Shown here: piece after piece, positions 27,134-35,703 of the stretch | How the letters are laid out: each line of letters begins with the position of its first letter | How positions within the stretch are numbered: position 1 is the stretch's first letter | From: Algoriphagus sp. | Lineage (GTDB): Bacteria; Bacteroidota; Bacteroidia; Cytophagales; Cyclobacteriaceae | Direction of reading: 5' to 3' | DNA: 38,548 nucleotides | NCBI GenBank assembly: GCA_030833985.1 | Contig: JAURGC010000003.1 | Span: 1-38,548 of the forward strand | The notes under the pieces: generated by a model | The model's database searches: none | What the model saw: only the letters and a program-made list of their open reading frames with translations | Told to the model about the DNA's origin: nothing | Position numbers and translations under genes: made by a program

Positions 27134-28093
27134 ATGCCATTACTTCCTTCGCCTAAGTTTAAAAGACCTAACTTCCTGTTTAATGGCCACTTAGAAACCA
27201 TATTTCCTGCCCTTTTTAGAAAAGTAACCCTTTTACCAACCTATCGAGAGAAGGTGGAAACCCCAGATGGAGATTTTTTAGAATTGGATTGGCACCGAAT
27301 TGGAAGTACAAGATTAGTGGTAATTAGCCATGGATTAGAAGGGAGTAGTAATCGATCCTACATGCTAGGCATGGCAAAAGCAATGCTAGCGCAAGGAATG
27401 GATGTATTGGCATGGAATTATAGAGGCTGTGGAAATGAGCTAAATCGAAAAGCAATTTTTTACCATAGCGGTGCAACCTATGATTTAGACACTATCATCA
27501 ACCATGCTGCCCCTGAATTTGAAGAGATTTACCTGATTGGATTTAGTTTGGGGGGTAACCTTACCCTAAAATACCTCGGAGAAAAACGAGAAAGAAATCC
27601 AAAAATCAAAAAAGCAATCGCAATTTCTGTTCCACTTGATCTTGGAAATTCTTGTGATCAAATTTCAAAAACTGCATTTGGTCTATATACACGTCGATTT
27701 TTGAAAAGCCTCCAGAAAAAAATTGAAAAAAAATCATTTCATTTTCCCACCGAATTCTCAATAGATAAATTTTCTTCCATCCAAACCCTTCGGGATTTTG
27801 ACAATACCTTTACGGGTCCCTTACATGGTTTTTGTGATGCGGAGGAATATTACCAAACAAATTCTTCCTTGCAGTTTTTACCCTACATCACCCTTCCAAC
27901 ACTTGTAATTAATTCCAAGAATGATCCTTTCCTCAGTAACTCTTGCTTCCCCGAAGCCTTAGCAAAAAAATTAAACCACGTGTATTTTGAGTTCCCCAAG
28001 CATGGCGGACATGTTGGTTTTAAAGTGAAAGGACGGAGAAAAACCTATTACTCCGAATCGCGAGCTGTTGAATTTATTTGCAAGGATCGCTAA
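27134..28093 (+). CDS. YheT-like alpha/beta hydrolase
   Basis: FLFNGHLETIFPALFR, DFLELDWHRIGSTRLVVISHGLEGSSNRSYMLGMAKAM, LIGFSLGGNLTLKYLGE, HGGHVGF. Confidence 0.9.
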   Translation: MPLLPSPKFKRPNFLFNGHLETIFPALFRKVTLLPTYREKVETPDGDFLELDWHRIGSTRLVVISHGLEGSSNRSYMLGMAKAMLAQGMDVLAWNYRGCGNELNRKAIFYHSGATYDLDTIINHAAPEFEEIYLIGFSLGGNLTLKYLGEKRERNPKIKKAIAISVPLDLGNSCDQISKTAFGLYTRRFLKSLQKKIEKKSFHFPTEFSIDKFSSIQTLRDFDNTFTGPLHGFCDAEEYYQTNSSLQFLPYITLPTLVINSKNDPFLSNSCFPEALAKKLNHVYFEFPKHGGHVGFKVKGRRKTYYSESRAVEFICKDR

Positions 28094-28123
28094 CTTCCAA
28101 AAAATTTAGCCGAACTTAAGTCT

Positions 28124-28822
28124 ATGTGTGGAAGATATTCCCTTGCCAAAAGTAAAATCGAACTAGAAGAACGCTTCCAGGCGGAGATGCTGGCGGACTT
28201 TACCCCGAGATACAACATTGCCCCCACTCAACTAGTACCTGTAATCACCTCTGCAAGTCCCAAGGGATTTTCCTTTTTTTATTGGGGCATTACCCCAGAT
28301 TTTGGGCAAAATAAGCCCGTCTCGGCCAAACTAATCAATGCACGAGCTGAAACTGTACATGAAAAGGCTTCCTTTAAAAATTCATTTCAATCTAGAAGGT
28401 GTATCGTTCCCGCTGATGGATTCTACGAATGGAAGAAAGTAGGAAAGAAAACTAAAATTCCACATCGGTTTACCCACAGAGAAGAGCAAACATTTTCTTT
28501 TGCAGGTATTTGGGAGGAATATGAAACGGTTACAGGAGAGTCACACCACACCTTTTTAATACTTACTACCAGTCCAAACGAATTGGTAGCAGAAGTTCAC
28601 GATAGAATGCCAGTTATTCTAAATCCAGACCAAGAAAAAAAATGGTTGGATAGCTACAGCTCTCTGGAAGATTTAATTTCAATCTTAAACCCCTATTCAG
28701 CTGAACATATGCTCAGCTATCCTGTTTCTCCATTAGTAAATTCGGTTCAAAACGACTCCCAAAACCTACTTCGGAAAACATCTCCTATGGATCAATTTGG
28801 AAATTATACCCTTTTTGGATAA
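28124..28822 (+). CDS. SOS response-associated peptidase (SRAP; YedK/HMCES family)
   Basis: MCGRYSLAK (catalytic Cys2), PRYNIAPTQLVPVI, INARAETVHEKASFKNSFQSRRCIVPADGFYEWKK, VHDRMPVIL. Confidence 0.96.
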   Translation: MCGRYSLAKSKIELEERFQAEMLADFTPRYNIAPTQLVPVITSASPKGFSFFYWGITPDFGQNKPVSAKLINARAETVHEKASFKNSFQSRRCIVPADGFYEWKKVGKKTKIPHRFTHREEQTFSFAGIWEEYETVTGESHHTFLILTTSPNELVAEVHDRMPVILNPDQEKKWLDSYSSLEDLISILNPYSAEHMLSYPVSPLVNSVQNDSQNLLRKTSPMDQFGNYTLFG

Positions 28823-28908
28823 CCATACCAAACCCTTCCAATTCGTTTTTTCCTAATAGTGCGGTTGTTTAGTAATAAAAATTTAACCCTCCCATTTAAC
28901 TTAAAATC

Positions 28909-29907
28909 ATGTATACCTCACGGATTTTAGCGGCAGGCCATTATGTACCTGAACGAATCGTAACAAATGAAGAACTTTCCCAGATGATGAACACCTCCAA
29001 CGAGTGGATCGTCGAGCGTACGGGAATTCAAGAAAGACGATGGTATACTCCTGGAGTGGATACCGTAACCAACATGGCTGCTAAAGCGAGTAAGATGGCT
29101 ATGGAGCGCGCTAAAGTGCAGCAAGATGACATTGATTTCATCCTTTTTGCAACTATTACTCCCGATTATTTTCTACCTGGAAATGGAGTACTACTTCAAC
29201 GAGAGATGGGCTTCAAGACCATCGGTGCCTTAGATATTCGAAATGCTTGTTCTGGGTTTATTTATGCCCTCTCTGTAGCAGATCAGTTTATCAAAACAGG
29301 CATGTATCAAAAAATATTAGTAGTCGGCGCGGAAATTCAATCTTCGGCATTGGATAAAAGTGACGAAGGTAGATCAAGTGCGGTGATTTTTGCAGACGGT
29401 GCTGGTGCCGTAGTGGTGGGAAGAGCGGAAGCGGGACAGGCTGGGATACTCAGCACCCACCTGCATTCGGAGGGGTCCCATGCCGAAGAACTTTATTGCA
29501 TAGCTCCAAGCTCAAGTGGGAAAGAAAGAGTTTCCAAAGAGTTGATTGAACGTGGAGACTTTTTTTTGAAGATGAATGGAAATGCAGTTTTTAGGCATGC
29601 CGTGGTTCGCTTTATGGAAGTGATCCAAGAAGCTTTGGCTTTCAATAAACTTAAAACGGAAGACATTGATCTTCTTGTACCCCACCAGGCAAATTTACGC
29701 ATCTCCCAATACATTCAACAAAAATTAGATTTGCCTGACCAGAAGGTATTCAATAACATCATGCAACTTGGTAATACTACTGCAGGAACGATCCCTATTG
29801 CATTATCACAAGCTTGGGAACAGGGTCGGCTGCAGGAAAATGACCTGATTTGCCTAGCTGCTTTTGGCTCAGGTTTTGCTTGGGCTTCAGCCATGCTTCG
29901 TTGGTAG
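28909..29907 (+). CDS. fabH: 3-oxoacyl-ACP synthase III (ketoacyl-ACP synthase III)
   Basis: ALDIRNACSGFIYAL (Cys), LLVPHQANLRI (His), NNIMQLGNTTAGTIPIAL (Asn). Confidence 0.94.
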   Translation: MYTSRILAAGHYVPERIVTNEELSQMMNTSNEWIVERTGIQERRWYTPGVDTVTNMAAKASKMAMERAKVQQDDIDFILFATITPDYFLPGNGVLLQREMGFKTIGALDIRNACSGFIYALSVADQFIKTGMYQKILVVGAEIQSSALDKSDEGRSSAVIFADGAGAVVVGRAEAGQAGILSTHLHSEGSHAEELYCIAPSSSGKERVSKELIERGDFFLKMNGNAVFRHAVVRFMEVIQEALAFNKLKTEDIDLLVPHQANLRISQYIQQKLDLPDQKVFNNIMQLGNTTAGTIPIALSQAWEQGRLQENDLICLAAFGSGFAWASAMLRW

Positions 29908-29911
29908 GTCT

Positions 29912-30448
29912 ATGGAAAACCATCTAGACTTAGCTCTTTGGTTAGACAATTCGATTGTAATCAGGCAAAACAAATTGAAAGCTGATTTTCTTGATCTTTT
30001 TGAGCAAGTAGGTAACACCTTTTCTAATAAAAAATTAACTTCTTTTTTCGCGAATTCAAAGGGTAAAAAAATCTCAAAAGGAAATCAGCTGCATGGTTTC
30101 CCCTACCTTGTTTTGGACTTTGTACGTGATTTTAATTTGGATTCGGGGTGCAATATCCGGTTGGTAAGTTGGTTTGGACATGGATTATTTTGTTGTGTGT
30201 ATTTTGGCAAAAATGTAAGTCATGCCTCTGATCTATTCCTAGAAAGTGGATTTCAGTTGGGTAGAGAAGACAAACCCTGGGACCTGAAGTTGCAATTGGA
30301 AGTATTGGAAGCAAATAGGTCAATACCTAAAGTAGATTCCAAATCCAAACTCTGGATCAAGCAGATACAGCTACCGATAACCAAAAAGCAATGCCTTCAA
30401 ATTTTGAAAGAGGAAGTGGATTATATTCTGAAGGTTAAAATAAACTAG
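29912..30448 (+). CDS. Uncharacterised 178-aa protein in an apparent operon with fabH
   Basis: ATG 4 nt after the fabH stop (MENHLDLALWLDNSIVIRQNKLKADF...). The longer ORF start at 29864 lies inside fabH. No family recognised. Confidence 0.7.
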   Translation: MENHLDLALWLDNSIVIRQNKLKADFLDLFEQVGNTFSNKKLTSFFANSKGKKISKGNQLHGFPYLVLDFVRDFNLDSGCNIRLVSWFGHGLFCCVYFGKNVSHASDLFLESGFQLGREDKPWDLKLQLEVLEANRSIPKVDSKSKLWIKQIQLPITKKQCLQILKEEVDYILKVKIN

Positions 30449-30449
30449 T

Positions 30450-30480
30450 AAAGTAAATTCTAAGGATTTAGTTTACTTTT
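30450..30480 (+). terminator. Candidate terminator after the fabH operon
   Basis: AAAGTAAA-TT-CTAA-GGAT-TTAG-TTTACTTTT, an imperfect hairpin with a 2-nt bulge. Confidence 0.5.
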
Positions 30481-30573
30481 AAACAGGAATTGATTTTCTA
30501 CGTAGGTATAGGAAAATATTCCAATTGAGCGTACCCAAACAAACGCCAACCTATTTTAAGAACCCGATCTGCC

Positions 30574-32139
30574 ATGAAAAAAGCGTTGATTTTACTGGTA
30601 TCCCTCCTTCATTTTTCATTAGTAGCACAAACTTCAAAAATCGCAGTGGTGTACAGCAGTGATTCATTGATTGTTGGGAGTGGCTTGGTTGAAAATCAGG
30701 TTCAAATAGGGCTTTGGAAATTTTATACCACAAAAACGAACATACTCCTTACAGAGGGGACGTTCAAAAATGGATTACGAGATGGGCAATGGAGCAGCTT
30801 TTACTCAAATGGCAAGCGAAAAGAACTTGCAGCATACCGTGAAGGAAAACTTTTTGGGCCAGCCCGTTATTTTGACACCAATGGATTTCTAATTAAAGAA
30901 ATGATTTTTCAGGATAGCGTTAGGGTGGGCAGGTACACAGAATACTATGGAAATGAGTTAAATGATCCCTATCAAGACCCAAGTCAAATCAAAGTTGAAG
31001 GGAATTATTTAGAAGGAAAAAAGGAAGGACAATGGCTATCCTATTTTCCAAGTGGGGAACTTGCTATACGCGAATTTTTTGTTGCAGGTTTAAGACAAGG
31101 TCCCTACTTTGAATTTGACTTGGAGGGAAATGTACTAGTAGAGGCCACAGCAATGAAAGGCCAATTTGACGGCCCATTTAAGACATTTTCTTATTCCAAT
31201 CTCATTCTTCAATCTGGCACTTATAAAAATGGTGCCAAGATAGGACCCTGGAAATCTTACTTTCCTGGAACAAAAATTGAAGAATCAGAGGAGTATTACG
31301 ACGAAAATGGCAATCGAATAGGCGAATGGATTTATTACTATGAAACAGGTCGAATCGCAAGAAAAGAACGCTACGAAAACAATGTAGCCGTAGGATTATG
31401 GGAGGAATACTTCCCAAATAAAAGCCTTTCCAAACAAAAAACTTATATTTTGGGTGTGCCTGAAGGAGCCTACATCGAATTCCATAGTTCAGGACGTACC
31501 TCTGTTCAAGGAAATTACGAAGGGGGCGCAAAAGTGGGGGTTTGGAAAAACTATTATCCCGATGGGCAACTTTATTCCATTGGAGAGTATAAAAATGACC
31601 TGAAAACCGGGTTATGGAAATATTTTAACAAAATTGGCATCTTAGTAGCAGAAGGAGAATACGTGTTGGGAATGGAAAATGGGCAATGGGTCTATTATTA
31701 CGATGGCGGTCAATTAAAGTCTATAGGATCCTACAATCTGGGTTTCGAAAATGGAATATGGGGGCTTTTTTATGACAACAAACAATTGACACAAGAAGAA
31801 TTTTGGGACAATGGTAAACTTTTGAATGTAGGAGACTATGCAACCTACGAGGGGAAGGAAACAAGAGAAAAAGGAAGTTTAAAAGATGGGAATGGGACAA
31901 GAATTACCTACTACGTCACTGGGCAAAAAGAGTCTGAGGGGAATTACCTTTCAGGCAAACCGTCAGGATTATGGAAATACTACCACGAGTCAGGACGGAT
32001 CGCCTCAGAAGGAATAATGAATGATGGCAAAAAGGAAGGGCCTTGGAAATTTTTCAATTCAGCAGGAAGACTAGAAGATCTACTCCAGTTCAAAGAGGAT
32101 GAAATCCAATACCCCACCGAAAGAGATCGCAATCCATAA
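30574..32139 (+). CDS. Secreted YwqK/MORN-like repeat protein
   Basis: Signal peptide MKKALILLVSLLHFSLVAQ, then many tandem units of about 22-25 aa with G-x-W-x-x-Y-x-x-x-G-x and a linking Y-x-x-G motif (e.g. GQWVYYYDGGQLKSIGSYNLGFENGIWGLFYDNKQL). Confidence 0.9.
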   Translation: MKKALILLVSLLHFSLVAQTSKIAVVYSSDSLIVGSGLVENQVQIGLWKFYTTKTNILLTEGTFKNGLRDGQWSSFYSNGKRKELAAYREGKLFGPARYFDTNGFLIKEMIFQDSVRVGRYTEYYGNELNDPYQDPSQIKVEGNYLEGKKEGQWLSYFPSGELAIREFFVAGLRQGPYFEFDLEGNVLVEATAMKGQFDGPFKTFSYSNLILQSGTYKNGAKIGPWKSYFPGTKIEESEEYYDENGNRIGEWIYYYETGRIARKERYENNVAVGLWEEYFPNKSLSKQKTYILGVPEGAYIEFHSSGRTSVQGNYEGGAKVGVWKNYYPDGQLYSIGEYKNDLKTGLWKYFNKIGILVAEGEYVLGMENGQWVYYYDGGQLKSIGSYNLGFENGIWGLFYDNKQLTQEEFWDNGKLLNVGDYATYEGKETREKGSLKDGNGTRITYYVTGQKESEGNYLSGKPSGLWKYYHESGRIASEGIMNDGKKEGPWKFFNSAGRLEDLLQFKEDEIQYPTERDRNP

Positions 32140-32180
32140 ACAATCCAATCTAATCGCGGTTAGAATGAAAACCGAAACTC

Positions 32181-32351
32181 ATGTTTGGATTATTTAAGAA
32201 GAAAAGCGAAAAAGAAAAACTTCAGGAAACCTACGCGAAAATGATGGCAGATGCGCACAAACTTTCACATAGCAATCGCACTGCAGCAGACAAGTTGATG
32301 GCTGAAGCAGAAGAGGTAGCTAAGAAAATTGACAGCTTGAATCAAGGGTAG
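32181..32351 (+). CDS. Lacal_2735-family small protein (56 aa)
   Basis: MFGLFKKKSEKEKLQETYAKMMADAHKLSHSNRTAADKLMAEAEEVAKKIDSLNQG. Below the ORF-track cutoff; translated by eye; recognised from MFGLFKKKSEKEKL and TAEAEE-like pattern. Confidence 0.8.
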   Translation: MFGLFKKKSEKEKLQETYAKMMADAHKLSHSNRTAADKLMAEAEEVAKKIDSLNQG

Positions 32352-32357
32352 TTTTAC

Positions 32358-32879
32358 TCATTTTCGGGAATAATCGTCCTGCAAGCGGACAATATCGTCT
32401 TCATCGGAGGGATGATTTTCATCAGAATGCATCCAAATTTCCGCAACAATCCCCCAGTCATTTGTACCAATCAATCGATGACGCTCTCCTTGCTGTAGAG
32501 AAACCACTTCACCCACTTCCATAGGTAGTAGCGGTCCTTGGTTATCGTCCATACTTCTACTAATTCCGGCACCTCCTGCTACTAAAGTCCATAACTCTGC
32601 CCGACGGTAGTGGTACTGCCACGAAAGCCGTGCCCCGGGAGCCACCAACAAAAATTTGGGACTCAACTTCTGAGTAAATTGGGCTTCAGGAAGGGATACC
32701 TCAGTGAAAAATGTATCTTTAAATTGTCGAATTTGGCTTTCATCCAGTACAAAAAACCCGCCCCATGGACGCTCAAAATCTTTGTTTGAAATAGAAAACC
32801 CTGATTCGGTTAAATAGCGTTCAACGAGTTCAGCAAGTTGAGATTTATCCAAATTAGGCGAAAAAATAAGTGACTTCAT
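32358..32879 (-). CDS. Cupin protein, mannose-6-phosphate isomerase type II-like
   Basis: DFERPWGGFFVL, FLLVAPGARLSWQYHYRRAELWTLVAGGAGISR, VVSLQQGERHRLIG: family-typical segments. Confidence 0.8.
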   Translation of the reverse strand: MKSLIFSPNLDKSQLAELVERYLTESGFSISNKDFERPWGGFFVLDESQIRQFKDTFFTEVSLPEAQFTQKLSPKFLLVAPGARLSWQYHYRRAELWTLVAGGAGISRSMDDNQGPLLPMEVGEVVSLQQGERHRLIGTNDWGIVAEIWMHSDENHPSDEDDIVRLQDDYSRK

Positions 32880-33101
32880 GGACTAGAATTTAAAAGAAAC
32901 CAAAGTTAATCAATTTTCTAATTTTCAACTTGGTGGAAATCAATTTTGATCTCAGGCAATCGCAAGATCCCAAAAGTGGTATGCAACTCAACTTCATCAT
33001 TTTCTTAAATTAATAGCCTATAGCTTCTTTGATTTTTTTTAAAAAGTATTTTTCAAGCCGTTAACTTTTCACGTATTTGCGTTTACAATTTCCTTACATA
33101 A

Positions 33102-34349
33102 ATGCATCTAATTAATCCCCAAAAGGCACTTTCCAAAATTGAAGGCGTAGTAGAGGCAAAAAACTACCTGCTAAAACTCCGACTAATTAAAAACCTCTAC
33201 CAGAAAGATGCTTCCACTGCAAATGAAATCTGTGGAAGCATGGGGATTTCACTTCCGACCGTCAATACTCTCCTTTTGGATTTAATCCGCTCAGGGGAAG
33301 TTATCAAACAAGGTCGTGCAGCCTCTCAGGGAGGAAGAAAGCCTGACCTGTACCGATTAGCTCCTGATGCCTTTTACGTGGTAGCTGTTGATTTAAGTAA
33401 GTATGCAGTTAATCTGGCTTTGTACAATTGTCAACACCAACAAGTAACCCAAAAGGCTGTCCACAAAATCGTCCTGAACAACGAAGAAGAAAGCTTTGAG
33501 GAATTATGTCAATACTTAGAAACTTACATTTCTGAATCAGGTATCCCAAATCAAAAAATAATTGCTATCGGAATTTCGATGCCTGGTTTGATCGATTCCA
33601 AGGCGGGTATCAACCATACTTATCTCAATTTTGACGACAAAAGTTTACAAGCTCACCTAGAAACTAGATTTCCACAGACTATTTTTCTTGAAAATGACGC
33701 TCGAGCAATGACCCTAGCAGAATTCAAATTTGGAGCTGCAAAATCAGCTCAAAACGTATTGGGAATTTTTGTGGGTTGGGGGATTGGATTAGGAATCGTC
33801 ATCGATGGAAAATTATACCAAGGTAGCTCAGGCTTTGCTGGAGAATTTGCCCACTCACCCCTTTTTGAATCCCAGGAGATCAATTGTACCTGTGGTAAAA
33901 AAGGTTGCTTGGAAGCTATTGCCTCAGGTGCATCCATTGTACGTATGGCAGAACAAGCACTCCAGCTGGATAAGGATAGTATTCTAGCGCGAATGGTCAA
34001 AGCAAACAAAGGGCCACTTCATCCAAGCATGGTAGTCAATGCAGCCAGGGATGGAGATCAGCGAGCCATTACAATTTTATCAGATGTGGGTCTAAATCTT
34101 GGGAGAGGCATTTCCATGCTTATCCAGTTACTCAATCCAGAACTTATCATTTTGGGTGGTGCAGTAGCCGAGGCAAATCAATACATTTTGACTCCTATTC
34201 AGCAAGCGCTTAATGTTTACAGTATGGCCAAATCACGAGAAAAAACACAAATTGCTCTTTACCAACTCGGAAATGAGGTAGGATTGGTCGGAGCCATAGC
34301 GGTAGTGAATGACAATCTATTTGAAGAAGTCCTTTCAAAGCCAAGTTAA
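33102..34349 (+). CDS. ROK-family transcriptional regulator / sugar kinase-like
   Basis: N-terminal winged-helix (NEICGSMGISLPTVNTLLLDLIRSGEVIKQG), ROK domain with CTCGKKGCLEAIASG zinc motif and IGISMPGLID. Confidence 0.92.
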   Translation: MHLINPQKALSKIEGVVEAKNYLLKLRLIKNLYQKDASTANEICGSMGISLPTVNTLLLDLIRSGEVIKQGRAASQGGRKPDLYRLAPDAFYVVAVDLSKYAVNLALYNCQHQQVTQKAVHKIVLNNEEESFEELCQYLETYISESGIPNQKIIAIGISMPGLIDSKAGINHTYLNFDDKSLQAHLETRFPQTIFLENDARAMTLAEFKFGAAKSAQNVLGIFVGWGIGLGIVIDGKLYQGSSGFAGEFAHSPLFESQEINCTCGKKGCLEAIASGASIVRMAEQALQLDKDSILARMVKANKGPLHPSMVVNAARDGDQRAITILSDVGLNLGRGISMLIQLLNPELIILGGAVAEANQYILTPIQQALNVYSMAKSREKTQIALYQLGNEVGLVGAIAVVNDNLFEEVLSKPS

Positions 34350-34371
34350 AATCAACTTTTTTCACAGGTCA

Positions 34372-34731
34372 CTACCCCCTTACAATTAACCAGCAATTTT
34401 CTTTCAATATAACCCATCCCAGTTCGTAGCAAAACTGAACCGATTGTCCATTAGGTAGAAGGCCCTGATGGGTCATGTACCTAACATTAAATCCCATTAT
34501 TAACAATTGTTCCTTGAGAACTTTTGCCTGTTTTTTCTCCTCTGGAAGTTTGGCTAATAAAATCGACCTATTTCGCTTCAAAATCGCATTGATAGTTTGT
34601 ATCCCCTTATTATGAATGGAATTTTGCTGATTGTTGAAGGTATTTCTACAGCCATCGTCACAAAATTTCTTATCTGATCTCCCTTTGAGGCTTAGGCCAC
34701 AACATTGGCAGAATCTCTTTTCTGTATACAT
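34372..34731 (-). CDS. Small zinc-ribbon protein of unknown function
   Basis: MYTEKRFCQCCGLSLKGRSDKKFCDDGCRNTFNNQQN: CxxC...C...C metal-binding pattern and about 80 aa of unrecognised C-terminus. Confidence 0.75.
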   Translation of the reverse strand: MYTEKRFCQCCGLSLKGRSDKKFCDDGCRNTFNNQQNSIHNKGIQTINAILKRNRSILLAKLPEEKKQAKVLKEQLLIMGFNVRYMTHQGLLPNGQSVQFCYELGWVILKENCWLIVRG

Positions 34732-34749
34732 TATTCAAAAAGTTTAGAT

Positions 34750-34775
34750 GGGAAGAAAATTGCTTCCCTTTTATT
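34750..34775 (+). terminator. Weak terminator-like hairpin downstream of the ROK/zinc-ribbon pair
   Basis: GGGAAG-AAAATTG-CTTCCC followed by TTTTATT on the plus strand. Only a 6-bp stem. Confidence 0.4.
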
Positions 34776-34972
34776 AAAAAATATCTGATAATCCGCAATC
34801 TTTCTAATCGCTAAAAAACTGGTTGAATCACGGTGGTAATCGTCGGCAGAATTTATTCCACAGCTCACAGCTAATCTAAATAAATTTCAAGCCTTATTTT
34901 TCTTTGGTCACTGGTTACAAAGCGGATAATCAGAAAATAATATTTTTTATCATAACTAGGAAAAATCTTAGC

Positions 34973-35584
34973 CTACTTTTTAATGCCTACGAGTCGAACC
35001 ACTGCGGATTCTCCTACATGGTAAAGCCCTTCATTCAGCTGAACAGTAGTCTCTTCACTAAAGTGAATTTCAAAATCCGAAAAATCAGATTCAAGTTCTT
35101 CCAATGAAAAAAGCATACTCCATTCTTTTGGACCCCCTGCTCGTTCATTGACTGAATTGTACTCCAAATGGCGCTTAGAAAACCCTTCCACTATTAAATA
35201 CCCTCCAGGCTTTACGAGTCGAGCAAGTTTCTGATGGAAAAATTTTCGGACAGGACCTGGAAAATGAGCATAGATCAATACTAAAGCATCAAAACTTTCT
35301 TCCTTTGCATCAAAGTCATCTAAGCTAGTCACTTCATAATCAATTTCAACTCCCTTATCAGCAGCCAATTGCATCGCTTTTATTCTTGCGGCATCACTTT
35401 GATCGAATGCAACTACTTCCCATCCACAGCATGCTGCAAAAACTGCATTTCTACCCTCCCCCTCAGCAGGAAAAAGTGCTTTACCAGGAGGAATTTTTTT
35501 GAACTCACTACTAAAAAATACGTTCGGAGATGTTCCGTAAGCATAAACTTCGTCCCCATAACGTGCATTCCAAAAATCTTTCAT
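34973..35584 (-). CDS. Class I SAM-dependent methyltransferase (TehB/thiopurine-methyltransferase-like)
   Basis: MKDFWNARYGDEVYAYGTSPNVF, ALFPAEGEGRNAVFAACCGWEVVAFDQSDAA. ATG at 35584 preferred to the longer ORF. Confidence 0.87.
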   Translation of the reverse strand: MKDFWNARYGDEVYAYGTSPNVFFSSEFKKIPPGKALFPAEGEGRNAVFAACCGWEVVAFDQSDAARIKAMQLAADKGVEIDYEVTSLDDFDAKEESFDALVLIYAHFPGPVRKFFHQKLARLVKPGGYLIVEGFSKRHLEYNSVNERAGGPKEWSMLFSLEELESDFSDFEIHFSEETTVQLNEGLYHVGESAVVRLVGIKK

Positions 35585-35651
35585 CTTTTTATTTTTTAAA
35601 AACCCAAGTATCGTCAAATTAATACAAACAGCGACTAATTTTTTAAAAGAC

Positions 35652-35686
35652 AAAAAAAAAGGGAGCAACTAGCACGTGCCCCCTTT
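35652..35686 (-). terminator. Terminator of the Gfo/Idh/MocA gene
   Basis: Minus strand AAAGGGGGCA...TGCTCCCTTTTTTTTT, 10-bp stem with one G-U pair, just after the stop at 35704. Confidence 0.75.
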
Positions 35687-35703
35687 CTTTTGAATCTATC
35701 CAT

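Noticed and set aside
30574-32139. Toxin-antitoxin system based on the YwqK antitoxin label
   Set aside because: The protein is long and exported, and no adjacent toxin-like gene is present.
34732-34972. Possible ncRNA in the 240-bp gap between the zinc-ribbon and methyltransferase genes
   Set aside because: Apart from a weak hairpin at 34750, no convincing structure or conserved motif was visible.
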